Assembly: GCF_024055725.1 (NCBI RefSeq)
Contig: NZ_JAMXMX010000021.1
Coordinates: 1-64,000, forward strand
From: Actinoallomurus spadix
Lineage (GTDB): Bacteria; Actinomycetota; Actinomycetes; Streptosporangiales; Streptosporangiaceae
DNA: 64,000 nt
Direction: 5' to 3'
Shown: one piece after another, positions 51,981 through 60,147 of the stretch
Numbering within the stretch: position 1 is the first letter of the stretch
Layout of the letters: each line of letters opens with the position of its first letter
Notes under the pieces: model-generated
What the model saw: the letters and a program-made list of their open reading frames with translations, nothing else
Told to the model about the DNA's origin: nothing
The model's database searches: none
Made by a program: the position numbers and the translations under genes

Positions 51981-53228
51981 TCACGCCCTCGGATGGGCCT
52001 GCCGGTAGACGGCCCGCAGCCGCTCCGCGGAGACGTGGGTGTAGACCTGCGTCGTCGCCAGGGAGGAGTGCCCGAGGATCTCCTGGACGCTGCGCAGGTC
52101 CGCGCCTCCTTCGAGGAGATGGGTGGCCGCGCTGTGCCGAAGGCCGTGCGGGCCCATGTCGGGAAGGCCGAGCGCCGCGAGCCGGTCGTGCAGGGCGCGA
52201 CGGACGACCGTGGGATGGACCCTGCCCCCACGGGAGCCGAGGAACAGCGCCGGACCGCTGCGCTCGTTCACGAGGCACGGGCGCCCCCGCGCCAGCCATG
52301 CCCCGACCGCCCGAGCGGCGGGCGCGCTCATCGGAACCGTCCGCTCCTTGTCCCCCTTGCCGATCACCCGGATCGTACGGCGCGTGGCGTCGATGTCCTC
52401 GACGTCCAGACCGCACAGCTCCCCGATCCGGATCCCGGAGCCGTAGAGCAGTTCGAACACGGCCTGGTCGCGAAGCGGGAGGGGGCCGTCGCCGCCGTCC
52501 GAGCCGGCGACGGGAGCGTCCCTGACGACCGCGGGAACGTCCTCGCCGACGGCGTGAGCGTCTTCACCGGCGTCGCCCTCACCTTGGGCCGGTGCCCATT
52601 CGAGCAGTGCGATGGCCTCGTCCTGGCGCAGCACCCGCGGCAAGGTCCTCCCCTGCTTCGGTGTGCCGAGCAATGCTCCGGGATCGGCCGGCAGCGTCCC
52701 TCGGCGGTGGGCGTAGGCCGTGAACACTCGCGCCGAGGCCGTCCGGCGGGCGAGCGTCGCCCGCGACCTGCCCAGGGCGTGCTGCGCGGCCAGCCAGGCA
52801 CGCAGCATCCGGATATCGAGGCCCGCGAGGTCGCCGAGGCCCATCCGGTGCGCGTGCGCCAGGAGATCGGCGACATCGCCCAGGTAGGCGCGCACGGTAT
52901 GACCGGACAGACCTCGTTCGGCCCGCAGGTGCCACTCGAACCCGGCGAGCACCGCGCCGAACATCGCGTCGAACGCCTCGTCGTCCTCCGCGTCGGAATC
53001 GCCGGCAGGCCGCCCAACGGGCGCCCCGGCGGATCCGGCGGACTCCCCAGCGGGCCGCCCGGCAGGCTCGGCGGAGTCTCCGGCAGGGTGCTGGGTGGGC
53101 TCTCCGACAGGTCCGGCCGAGGGCTGCGGTTCGGCCGGCCCTTCGTCCCGTCCCACACCGGGCGGCTCGGCGAGACTCGATCGGGGCCGCTCGGCGGGCC
53201 GTACGCCGGTCTCCTCGTTCGCTCCCAT
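51981..53228 (-). CDS. xerC: Tyrosine recombinase, XerC-type
   Basis: 415 aa from the ATG at 53228 (GAGGGAGCGCC upstream). Core-binding SAM-like domain from about residue 90 (LRAERGLSGHTVRAYLGDVADLL), catalytic domain with Arg in GSGIRIGEL, Lys in GKGDKERTV, HGLRH, GHSSLATTQ and the nucleophile Tyr in VYTHV. Chromosome-dimer resolution is the expected role, given its conserved place near rpsB. Unusual: an N-terminal extension of about 80 residues with Pro/Ala/Gly repeats (AGRPAGESAG, APVGRPAGDS) and an acidic insertion of about 35 residues (GEGDAGEDAH...DGGDGP) before the catalytic domain. Confidence 0.9.
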   Translation of the reverse strand: MGANEETGVRPAERPRSSLAEPPGVGRDEGPAEPQPSAGPVGEPTQHPAGDSAEPAGRPAGESAGSAGAPVGRPAGDSDAEDDEAFDAMFGAVLAGFEWHLRAERGLSGHTVRAYLGDVADLLAHAHRMGLGDLAGLDIRMLRAWLAAQHALGRSRATLARRTASARVFTAYAHRRGTLPADPGALLGTPKQGRTLPRVLRQDEAIALLEWAPAQGEGDAGEDAHAVGEDVPAVVRDAPVAGSDGGDGPLPLRDQAVFELLYGSGIRIGELCGLDVEDIDATRRTIRVIGKGDKERTVPMSAPAARAVGAWLARGRPCLVNERSGPALFLGSRGGRVHPTVVRRALHDRLAALGLPDMGPHGLRHSAATHLLEGGADLRSVQEILGHSSLATTQVYTHVSAERLRAVYRQAHPRA

Positions 53229-53370
53229 GGCGCTCCCTCGGTGGCTCGTCACTGCCGGAACCGCGAAGCGGCCCCGCGTCCGGCCGCGGCGCCGGCTTCA
53301 CGGCCCACCGTACGGAGGACACCCTGCGCGACCGGCAACGGCGAATCAAGCGACCGCACCGCCGGACCGC

Positions 53371-53379
53371 TTATCCACA
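53371..53379 (+). promoter_or_regulatory. DnaA-box-like sequence
   Basis: TTATCCACA, a perfect DnaA box, alone in the gap between xerC and yraN. A single box can mark DnaA-regulated transcription, but chance occurrence is possible. Confidence 0.3.
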
Positions 53380-53442
53380 GAACTCGGTTCGGTCGACACG
53401 GGCGCTGCGCGCTCCGGCACCCTCGACGTGGGAGGTGAGCGC

Positions 53443-53799
53443 ATGCAGGCGAAGGACACGCTCGGACGGCAGGGCGAGCAGGCCGCCGCCGAGCACCTGA
53501 CCCGGCTCGGGTGGCAGATCCTCGACCGCAACTGGCGCTGCGGCGAAGGTGAGCTGGACATCGTGGCCCGCGACGGCACCGAGTTGGTGGTGTGCGAGGT
53601 CAAGACCCGCTCCAGCATCGCCTTCGGCACGCCCGCCGAGGCGGTGACCCCGGCCAAGGCCGCGCGGCTACGGCGCCTGGCCGGCCGCTGGCTGGCCGCC
53701 CACGGCGTCGGCCACGCCACCGCCCGCATCGACGTCATCGGCCTGCTCGCCGACGGGCCCGACCGCTTCACCGTCGACCATCTGAAGGGGGTGTGCTGA
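53443..53799 (+). CDS. yraN: YraN/UPF0102 family endonuclease-like protein
   Basis: 118 aa, restriction-endonuclease-like fold. Motifs GEQAAAEHLTRLGWQILDRNWR, GELDIVARDG and VCEVKTRSS (the PD-(D/E)XK-type acidic and Lys residues). Commonly linked with comM and dprA and with DNA processing. ATG at 53443 preceded by GGGAGG. Two bp after its stop the comM frame opens. Confidence 0.95.
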   Translation: MQAKDTLGRQGEQAAAEHLTRLGWQILDRNWRCGEGELDIVARDGTELVVCEVKTRSSIAFGTPAEAVTPAKAARLRRLAGRWLAAHGVGHATARIDVIGLLADGPDRFTVDHLKGVC

Positions 53800-53801
53800 C
53801 G

Positions 53802-55367
53802 ATGGCACTGGCCCGCACGCGTGCCGTCGCCCTGCTGGGCGTGGACGGGGCTCTCGTCGACGTCGAGGCCGCGATCACCAGCGGTGTTCCTGGCCTGCAC
53901 CTCGTGGGCCTGCCCGACACTGCGCTCAACGAGGCACGCAGCCGCGTCCGTGCGGCGATCCTCAACAGCGGTGAGCAGTGGCCCAACCGGCACGTCACCG
54001 TGAGCCTTTTTCCCGCGAGCATGCCGAAGAAGGGCAGCGGTTTCGACCTGGCCATCGCCGTGGCGCTGCTGGGCGCGGAGGACGCGTTCCCCGCCGACGC
54101 CTGCGCGGGCACGGTAATGATCGGAGAGCTGGGTCTCGACGGCCGGGTCCGTCCCGTGGCGGGGGTGCTGCCCGCGGTCCTCGCCGCCGCGGACGCGGGC
54201 GCCGAGACCGTCGTGGTGCCGAAGGCGAACCTCGCCGAGGCGTCACTCGTTCCGGGCGTGCGGGTCATCGGCGTCCGTTCACTGCGCGCCCTGGTGGCCA
54301 GGCTCCGTGACCAGCCGCTCCCGGAGGAGTCGGAGTCGGACGACGGATCCGCCGAGGAGGAGGCGACGCCGTCGCGAGGCAACGGCCTGGCGGCTCGTTC
54401 ACGGGCGCGACGCGGCGATCTGGACCTCGCCGACGTGCGCGGTCAGGCCGACGCGCGCAAGGTGCTGGAGGTCAGCGCCGCCGGTGGCCACCATCTCCTG
54501 CTCACCGGTCCGCCCGGATGCGGGAAGACGATGCTGGCCGAGCGCCTGCCCACCCTGCTGCCGGAACTCGACCACGACGCCGCCCTGGAGGTCACCGCGA
54601 TCCACTCGGTGGCGGGCGGTCTTCCGACCGGGCAGCCGCTGATCATCCAGCCGCCGTTCTGCGCCCCGCACCACACGGCGTCACGGGCCGCCCTGGTCGG
54701 CGGCGGCAGCAACCGGCTCATCCAGCCGGGGGCGGTGTCGCTGGCGCACCGGGGCGTTCTCTTCCTTGATGAGAGTCCCGAATTCGCGGCCGGAGTGCTA
54801 GACGCGTTACGCCAGCCGCTGGAGGAGGGAGAGGTGGTCATCGCCCGGTCCGGGGCGACGGCCCGGTTCCCGGCCCGGTTCACGCTGCTGCTGGCGGCGA
54901 ACCTCTGCCCGTGTGCGGCCGCCAAGGTCCGTGACTGCAAGTGCCCTCCGTCGATGCGTGAGCGGTACCTCGCCCGGCTGTCAGGGCCGCTGCTCGACCG
55001 GATCGACCTGAAATCGGACTTGAAAGAGGTGACCCGTGCGGAGCTGCGGTACGACCTGCAGCTGGCCGAGTCGAGCGCGACGGTCGCCGAGCGGGTGCTG
55101 GTCGCTCGCGACCGGGCCCGCAGGCGGCTGGCCGATCTGCCCTGGCGGACCAACGCCGACGTCCCCGGGCGGGAGCTGCGGCGCCGGTTCGCACCACCGC
55201 ACCGGGCGCTCGCGGCGCTCGACGGGCCGTTGGCCGATGGGCGGCTCAGCGCGCGCGGCCTCGATCGCGTGGTGCGGGTCGCCTGGACCCTCGCGGACCT
55301 CGCCGGAAAGGACGCCCCGACCGCGAGCGAGGTCGACGAGGCGTTCGGGCTCTGGCAGGGGCGCTGA
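53802..55367 (+). CDS. comM: YifB/ComM family Mg-chelatase-like AAA ATPase
   Basis: 521 aa. N-terminal Lon-protease-like fold domain (GLHLVGLPDTALNEARSRVRAA), an acidic linker near residue 185, then AAA+ core: Walker A TGPPGCGKT, Walker B LFLDESPEF, followed by the zinc-ligand region NLCPCAAAKVRDCKCPP and a C-terminal helical domain. ComM helicases promote branch migration of incoming DNA during transformation. Directly after yraN; dprA follows in the same direction after a repeat-rich 215-bp gap. Confidence 0.95.
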   Translation: MALARTRAVALLGVDGALVDVEAAITSGVPGLHLVGLPDTALNEARSRVRAAILNSGEQWPNRHVTVSLFPASMPKKGSGFDLAIAVALLGAEDAFPADACAGTVMIGELGLDGRVRPVAGVLPAVLAAADAGAETVVVPKANLAEASLVPGVRVIGVRSLRALVARLRDQPLPEESESDDGSAEEEATPSRGNGLAARSRARRGDLDLADVRGQADARKVLEVSAAGGHHLLLTGPPGCGKTMLAERLPTLLPELDHDAALEVTAIHSVAGGLPTGQPLIIQPPFCAPHHTASRAALVGGGSNRLIQPGAVSLAHRGVLFLDESPEFAAGVLDALRQPLEEGEVVIARSGATARFPARFTLLLAANLCPCAAAKVRDCKCPPSMRERYLARLSGPLLDRIDLKSDLKEVTRAELRYDLQLAESSATVAERVLVARDRARRRLADLPWRTNADVPGRELRRRFAPPHRALAALDGPLADGRLSARGLDRVVRVAWTLADLAGKDAPTASEVDEAFGLWQGR

Positions 55368-55582
55368 AAACCGCGGCAGGTCGTCCCTGCGGATGCCGCT
55401 CACCCGTCGCTCCGGACGCCGCCCGCCCCAGAGGCCGCAGTCCCAGGCGCCGCTCGCCCACCCACCGCAGAGGCCGTGGCCCCCTGATCCACCCACGCAG
55501 ACACCGCTCGCCCGCTCGCCCCAGAGGGCGTATGCCCCTGGTCCCAGACGCCGCGTACCCCACTCGTCCCAGAGGAGGCACC

Positions 55583-56737
55583 ATGATCCCGGCGGAGGAA
55601 CGGCTCGCCCGCGCTCTTCTGACCCGCATCGCCGAACCCGGCGATGAGTTGTTAGGACGTCTCATCGCGCGCGAGGGAGCGATCGGCGCGCTGGAGGTCA
55701 TCCGCTCGGACGCACCGCCGGGCACCGATCCGGCCGGCCCCGGAGAGAAGACCGTGGCCCGGCGCTTCGCCGCCTGGCGGGCCAGATTGCCCGGCACCGA
55801 CCCGGAACGGCTCCTCGCCGAGTGCGACGCGCTGGGGGGACGGCTGGTGTGCCCGGGAGACGCGGAATGGCCGTCCCAACTCGATGATCTCGGTTACCGC
55901 CGGCCGTACGCGCTGTGGGCGCGAGGTGATCAGGATCTGCGGTTCGGCTGTCTGCGGTCCGTGGCGGTCGTGGGTTCCCGGTCCGCCACCTCATACGGGA
56001 TCAACGTCGCCGCCGAGATGGGCGCCGAGCTCGCCGACCGGGGATGGACGGTGGTGTCCGGGGGCGCCTTCGGCATCGACGCGGCGGCGCATCGGGGGGT
56101 GCTCGCGGCGGACGGTCTGACCGTGGCGGTGTTCGCCTGCGGATTCGACGTGACCTATCCGAGTTCGCACGCCGGGCTGTTCTCGGAGATCGCCCGTTAC
56201 GGCCTCCTGGTCAGCGAGCTGCCGCCAGGTGCCTCACCGACCCGCGGCCGTTTCCTGGTGCGCAACCGGACGATCGCGGCGCTGACCCGCGGCACGGTGG
56301 TGGTGGAGGCCGCACGCCGCAGCGGGGCGATCAGCACGGCACGGCACGCCCGGGACCTCCGTCGCGCCGTGATGGTGGTGCCCGGGCCGGTGACCTCCGC
56401 GGCGTCGGCCGGATGTCACGTCCTGCTACGGGAGTGGAGCGAGGTCGTCTGCGTGACCGACACCGCGGAGGTTCTGGACCTCGTCGGGCTCATCGGTGAC
56501 GACCTCGCGCCGGAGCGGCGCGGTCCCGTCCTCGACCGGGACCGGCTCGATCCGGTCACCGGAGACGTCCTCGAGGCGATCCCGGCGCGTGGCGGGGCGG
56601 GGACGGCGCGGATCGCGGTGACCGCGGGCGTCGATCTCGACACCGCGCTCGCCGCGCTGGGCTCCCTGTCGGCGGCCGGATTCGTCGAGCGATGCGCGAA
56701 AGGATGGAAATTGCGCCGCCATTCCCCGGGCGGCTGA
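55583..56737 (+). CDS. dprA: DNA-processing protein DprA
   Basis: 384 aa. Rossmann-like DprA core: VAVVGSRSATSYG, TVVSGGAFGIDAAAHRG, FACGFDVTYP, GRFLVRNRTIAALT and VVVEAARRSGAISTARHA. A C-terminal winged-helix domain (from about 310) follows. It loads RecA on single-stranded DNA. ATG with GAGGAGG upstream. The upstream 215 bp (55368-55582) contains degenerate CAGAGG-containing repeats. Same strand as yraN and comM, opposite to the flanking core genes. Confidence 0.96.
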   Translation: MIPAEERLARALLTRIAEPGDELLGRLIAREGAIGALEVIRSDAPPGTDPAGPGEKTVARRFAAWRARLPGTDPERLLAECDALGGRLVCPGDAEWPSQLDDLGYRRPYALWARGDQDLRFGCLRSVAVVGSRSATSYGINVAAEMGAELADRGWTVVSGGAFGIDAAAHRGVLAADGLTVAVFACGFDVTYPSSHAGLFSEIARYGLLVSELPPGASPTRGRFLVRNRTIAALTRGTVVVEAARRSGAISTARHARDLRRAVMVVPGPVTSAASAGCHVLLREWSEVVCVTDTAEVLDLVGLIGDDLAPERRGPVLDRDRLDPVTGDVLEAIPARGGAGTARIAVTAGVDLDTALAALGSLSAAGFVERCAKGWKLRRHSPGG

Positions 56738-56831
56738 GCCGATCCGGTGTGCAGTAGCCCGGTGTGCGGTGGGCCGCTGAGCCGATCCGGTGTGCAGCGG
56801 CCCGGTGTGCAGTGGGCCGCTGAGCCGGTCC
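56733..56831. repeat. 43-bp tandem repeat, 2.3 copies
   Basis: Units begin at 56733, 56776 and 56819 with GCTGAGCCG(A/G)TCC; inside each a CCGGTGTGC motif occurs twice. The first copy includes the dprA stop codon. It lies at the junction of yraN-comM-dprA with the oppositely oriented core genes. Confidence 0.85.
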
Positions 56832-56900
56832 GCGCCGGCGGCGGAGCGCCGCCCAGCACCGGCCGGTCGTCCGCCGGTAGGGGTGAACGGGCGAGGCGTC

Positions 56901-56952
56901 GTCAGTGCCGTGGATCGTGAGCGCCGGTGGCACCACGATTCACGGCACTGAC
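56901..56952. repeat. Long hairpin/palindrome between dprA and the DUF2469 gene
   Basis: GTCAGTGCCGTG at 56901-56912 pairs perfectly with 56941-56952; after a G-T wobble a second 6-bp helix (ATCGTG/CACGAT) extends it to about 19 bp. It lies between two convergent genes, so it may be a bidirectional terminator, or a REP-like mobile hairpin. Confidence 0.65.
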
Positions 56953-57008
56953 GTCGAACGGCCGTGAGCGGGCGGGCGGCACCGGGTGCCGCCCACCTGG
57001 GCGCCACG

Positions 57009-57320
57009 TCAACCGTTGGGCAGCTCCAGGTCGCTCTTGGCCAGCTCCTCGATGTTCACGTCCTTGAAGGTCACAACCCGAACGTTCTTGACGAAACGCG
57101 CGGGACGGTACATGTCCCAGACCCACGCGTCCTGCATGGTCACTTCGAAGAAGGTCTCGCCGTTGTCGGTGCTGCGCACCTGCAGATCGACGGTGTTGGT
57201 GAGATAGAACCGCCGCTCGGTCTCGACGACGTACGTGAAGAGGCCGACCACATCGCGGTATTCGCGGTAGAGCTGGAGCTCCATCTCGGTCTCGTACTTC
57301 TCGAGGTCTTCTGCGCTCAT
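57009..57320 (-). CDS. DUF2469 family protein
   Basis: 103 aa, starting MSAEDLEKYETEMELQLYRE and highly conserved through the actinobacteria (Rv2901c type). Soluble, mixed alpha/beta; function unknown. Invariably found with rnhB; the 27-bp spacing suggests co-transcription. Confidence 0.95.
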   Translation of the reverse strand: MSAEDLEKYETEMELQLYREYRDVVGLFTYVVETERRFYLTNTVDLQVRSTDNGETFFEVTMQDAWVWDMYRPARFVKNVRVVTFKDVNIEELAKSDLELPNG

Positions 57321-57347
57321 ACTCGCGTTCCCTCCCCGAACCGCGGC

Positions 57348-58109
57348 TCAGGCGACGTCCGCCTGGTCGGCGATGTCCTCATAGTGTGACGCCTCCCAAT
57401 CGATCTCCCCAGCGGCTGAGGCATCGATCTCCGGTCCCGCCTCCGCCGCGGCCACCCGGGCCACGTTGACGAAGGAGAGCCGATGTTCAGGACAAGGTCC
57501 ATGCTCCTCCAACGCCGCGGCGTGGGCACGAGTGACGTAGCCCTTGTGAACGCCGAAGCCGTACATCGGATAACGGTCGTGCACCTCCATCATGATCCGG
57601 TCCCGGGTCACCTTGGCGACGATCGACGCCGCGGCGACGCAGGCCGCCACCCGATCGCCCTTGGGCACCGCGAGCCCGGGGGCGCACAGGCCCGGCACCC
57701 GGAATCCGTCCGTCAGGACGTAACCGGGCTCCACGCTCAGCGCCGCGAGCGCCCGCCGCATTCCGGTGACGTTGCACCGGTGCAGGCCCACCCGGTCGAT
57801 CTCCTCACGCGGTACGACGAGGGCGTGCCACGCCACGGCCGTGGCCGTGATCTCGTCGTACAGGCGCTCCCGGCGCGCGGCGGTGAGCAGCTTCGAATCG
57901 GTCAGTCCCTCGATGCGGCGGCGGCGCTCCGGTGCGAGGATCACGGCGGCCACGACCAGCGGCCCGGCGCAGGCGCCCCGGCCGGCCTCGTCGACCCCGG
58001 CCACCGGCCCGAGACCGCAGCGTTCGACCACCCGCTCGTAGGCGTACATGCCGACGTCCCGTCGCGGGGTGAGACCACGAGGGCGGCGAGCTCGGACATC
58101 GATGTACAC
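57348..58109 (-). CDS. rnhB: Ribonuclease HII
   Basis: 253 aa. It cuts RNA in RNA-DNA hybrids and removes single misincorporated ribonucleotides. Catalytic acids: Asp-Glu in GVDEAGRG, Asp in LTDSK and in LTDGFR; DRYPMYGFGVHKGY is also typical. The GTG start at 58109 gives the TPRRDxGxYxYE N-terminus shared with Actinomadura-type enzymes as recalled; a shorter ATG at 58049 is possible. Confidence 0.95.
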   Translation of the reverse strand: MYIDVRARRPRGLTPRRDVGMYAYERVVERCGLGPVAGVDEAGRGACAGPLVVAAVILAPERRRRIEGLTDSKLLTAARRERLYDEITATAVAWHALVVPREEIDRVGLHRCNVTGMRRALAALSVEPGYVLTDGFRVPGLCAPGLAVPKGDRVAACVAAASIVAKVTRDRIMMEVHDRYPMYGFGVHKGYVTRAHAAALEEHGPCPEHRLSFVNVARVAAAEAGPEIDASAAGEIDWEASHYEDIADQADVA

Positions 58110-58192
58110 ATCAGGCAGCGTACGTCGCGCGGAGGCTCGGCCGTGGCGGAACCTCCCCGCGCGGTGGGCGCATTGGCGCGACCGGTCACTTC

Positions 58193-59281
58193 CTATGGGG
58201 TGTCCGGTGGACAGGCCGCGGCGCGCCGGAGGCGCCGGCGTCCGCCGGGAGACGAGCCGGCGCGGCGGCGTCGCCTGCGCAGCAGTGTCACCGGCAGCGC
58301 ACCGGCGAAGCCCATCGCCAAGGGGACCGCGGGCAGGGCGCCGTCGGCGAGTGCCAGGCCCGGTTGGCCGAACGTCTTGGGGATCGACAGCAGCTTGACG
58401 CGCGTGACCGGCCAGACGACGACGAACGCGCGCCCGACGACGCGGTTCTCGGGGATGGTGCCGCCACCGGGGTCGCCGAGGTGACCGCGGGAGTCGTACG
58501 ACACTTCACGGTGGTCGCCCATCACCCAGAGCCGGCCCGCAGGCACGGTGATCTTGAACTTGGTGTCGGACGGCTTGTTCTGCTCGTGCGTGACCGGATC
58601 GGTGTAGATGTAGGCCGTCTCGTCGAGCGGGTGGCCGTTGACGGTGACGCGGCCCTGCGCGTCGCAACACGCCACGTGGTCACCGGGCACGCCGATGACC
58701 CGCTTGATGTAGTCCTTCTCGCCCGGGACGACGCCGAACGCGCTCCCGACTGCGTGCAGGACCTTCGTCACCGGGTTGCTCGGCTGGGAGTACTGGACCT
58801 CCGGGTCCCAGGAGTCCAGACCGTTGAAGACGACGACGTCACCGCGCTTGATGTCACGCGTGTGGTAGACGATCTTGTTGACCAGGACCCGATCGCCGAC
58901 CTTGAGGGTGTTCTCCATCGACTGCGACGGGATGTAGAACGCCTGGACCGCGAACGCCTTGATGACCATGGCGAGAGCGAGGGCGACCCCGATCAGGATC
59001 GGCAGCTCCTTCCAGAAGGAGCTCTGCTTCTTCTTGGAGCGCTTGCCGTCATCGGCGGCCTCGCCGTCGTCCGGCTCCGCCGACTCCGCCGGGGCCTCCG
59101 GCTCTTCCGGTCCCCCCGGCCGGGACGAGTCCGGCTCGCTCGCCGTCTCGGCCGCCGGTCGCGGGTCACCCGGCTCGCGGTCGCCGGTGTGCGCGCTTCC
59201 CTGACCGTTCTGCGAAGCGTCGTGGCGCGTGTCACCGGTGGTGGCCGCGGGCTCGCGCAGGCCCTGCTCGTCGTCAGTCAT
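58193..59281 (-). CDS. lepB: Signal peptidase I
   Basis: 362 aa. The catalytic Ser lies in PSQSMENTL and Lys in YIKRVIGVPGD, with the later box GDHREVSYDSRGHLG; it removes signal peptides outside the membrane. An N-terminal hydrophilic extension of about 85 residues, rich in Glu/Pro/Asp, precedes the TM anchor (LPILIGVALALAMVI), and a second hydrophobic stretch plus an Arg cluster ends the protein. Such extended signal peptidases are usual in actinomycetes. Divergent region upstream carries a 44-bp tandem repeat. Confidence 0.95.
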   Translation of the reverse strand: MTDDEQGLREPAATTGDTRHDASQNGQGSAHTGDREPGDPRPAAETASEPDSSRPGGPEEPEAPAESAEPDDGEAADDGKRSKKKQSSFWKELPILIGVALALAMVIKAFAVQAFYIPSQSMENTLKVGDRVLVNKIVYHTRDIKRGDVVVFNGLDSWDPEVQYSQPSNPVTKVLHAVGSAFGVVPGEKDYIKRVIGVPGDHVACCDAQGRVTVNGHPLDETAYIYTDPVTHEQNKPSDTKFKITVPAGRLWVMGDHREVSYDSRGHLGDPGGGTIPENRVVGRAFVVVWPVTRVKLLSIPKTFGQPGLALADGALPAVPLAMGFAGALPVTLLRRRRRRAGSSPGGRRRLRRAAACPPDTP

Positions 59282-59348
59282 CAGGGGAAGCCTAATGCCC
59301 GAGAGCCCCGGGAGCGGCCAACGTCAGCGTGTCGCCCGCCGCGCGTCT

Positions 59349-59625
59349 GCAAATCCCTGGCAGCCACTCCGCCCGTCACCTGTCCCGGCCACGGAATCCC
59401 TGGCCGTGACGCCGCCCGCCGCCCCTCCCCGGCCGGGGAAGTCCCTCCCGTAACGCTGTCCCTCGCCCGCCCCTGACCCGGGAAGTCCCGCTCGTGGCGC
59501 CATCCCTTGCCCCGCCCCCCGGCCGGCGAAGTCTCGTCCGTGGCGCCGCCGGGCGCTTTTTCGCCCGGGAGAGTCCCGTCCCGTGGCGTCGTCCCGCGCC
59601 CGCCCCGGCCGGGAGATTCCCGGGC
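59349..59625. repeat. Degenerate 44-bp tandem repeat, about seven copies, between lepB and rplS
   Basis: The core G(G/C)(A/G)A(G/T)TCCC recurs at about 59349, 59393, 59437, 59481, 59527, 59570 and 59612, spacing 42-46 bp; units share CGTGGCGCC and GCCCGCCCC-type segments. It fills most of the 409-bp gap 59282-59690. Copies differ at many positions, so it is an old array. The remaining gap has no gene. Confidence 0.75.
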
Positions 59626-59637
59626 GGTGATGACGAA

Positions 59638-59669
59638 GGCCCCGGCCCGTCGATCGACGGGCCGGGGCC
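59638..59669 (-). terminator. Terminator after rplS
   Basis: A perfect 14-bp stem (GGCCCCGGCCCGTC at 59638-59651, complement at 59656-59669) with a GATC loop, 21 bp past the rplS stop. Confidence 0.85.
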
Positions 59670-59690
59670 GGAAGCAGGAACGGAACCCGC

Positions 59691-60041
59691 TCAGTTGTCG
59701 CGCTTCTCCTTGATGCGGGCGGCCTTGCCGCGCAGCTCGCGGAGGTAGTAGAGCTTGGCGCGCCGCACGTCACCGCGCGTGACGACCTCGATCTTGTCGA
59801 TGGACGGGCTGTTGAGCGGGAAGGTCCGCTCGACGCCGACGCCGTAGCTCACCTTGCGGACGGTGAACGTCTCACGGGCGCCGCCGCCCTGACGCCGGAT
59901 CACCACACCCTGGAAGACCTGGATGCGGCTTCGGTTGCCCTCGGTCACGCGCACGTGAACCTTGAGCGTGTCACCCGGGCGGAAGTCCGGTACGTCAGAC
60001 CGCATCGCGGCCTTCTCGATCTCCTGGATCAGGGTGTGCAT
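59691..60041 (-). CDS. rplS: Large ribosomal subunit protein bL19
   Basis: 116 aa, full length. Motifs [20 protein letters not shown] and [20 protein letters not shown], ending in a basic tail ([17 protein letters not shown]). It lies at the 30S-50S interface. Separated from trmD by a hairpin at 60121-60139, so it may have its own promoter. Confidence 0.98.
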   Translation of the reverse strand: MHTLIQEIEKAAMRSDVPDFRPGDTLKVHVRVTEGNRSRIQVFQGVVIRRQGGGARETFTVRKVSYGVGVERTFPLNSPSIDKIEVVTRGDVRRAKLYYLRELRGKAARIKEKRDN

Positions 60042-60120
60042 GACTGCGGTTCCTCGTGGTGAAACGCGCGCGGTCTAGGGACACCGACGCGCGAAGGGAT
60101 CTTCTGGAAGTCTGGACACG

Positions 60121-60139
60121 CCCAGCGTCGAGCGCTGGG
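60121..60139 (-). terminator. Small hairpin between trmD and rplS
   Basis: CCCAGCG-N5-CGCTGGG, a perfect 7-bp stem, 9 bp past the trmD stop. It could be a partial terminator or belong to the rplS leader. Confidence 0.5.
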
Positions 60140-60147
60140 GTGACGTC

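Noticed and set aside
51981-53228. Phage or island integrase
   Set aside because: The location beside rpsB and yraN-comM-dprA and the overall sequence fit chromosomal XerC; no att repeats or phage genes were seen.
53371-53379. Replication origin
   Set aside because: Only one DnaA box and a second weak match near 50900; no dnaA/dnaN genes or box cluster.
59349-59625. CRISPR array
   Set aside because: Units are degenerate along their whole length with no constant repeat/variable spacer pattern, and no cas gene is present.
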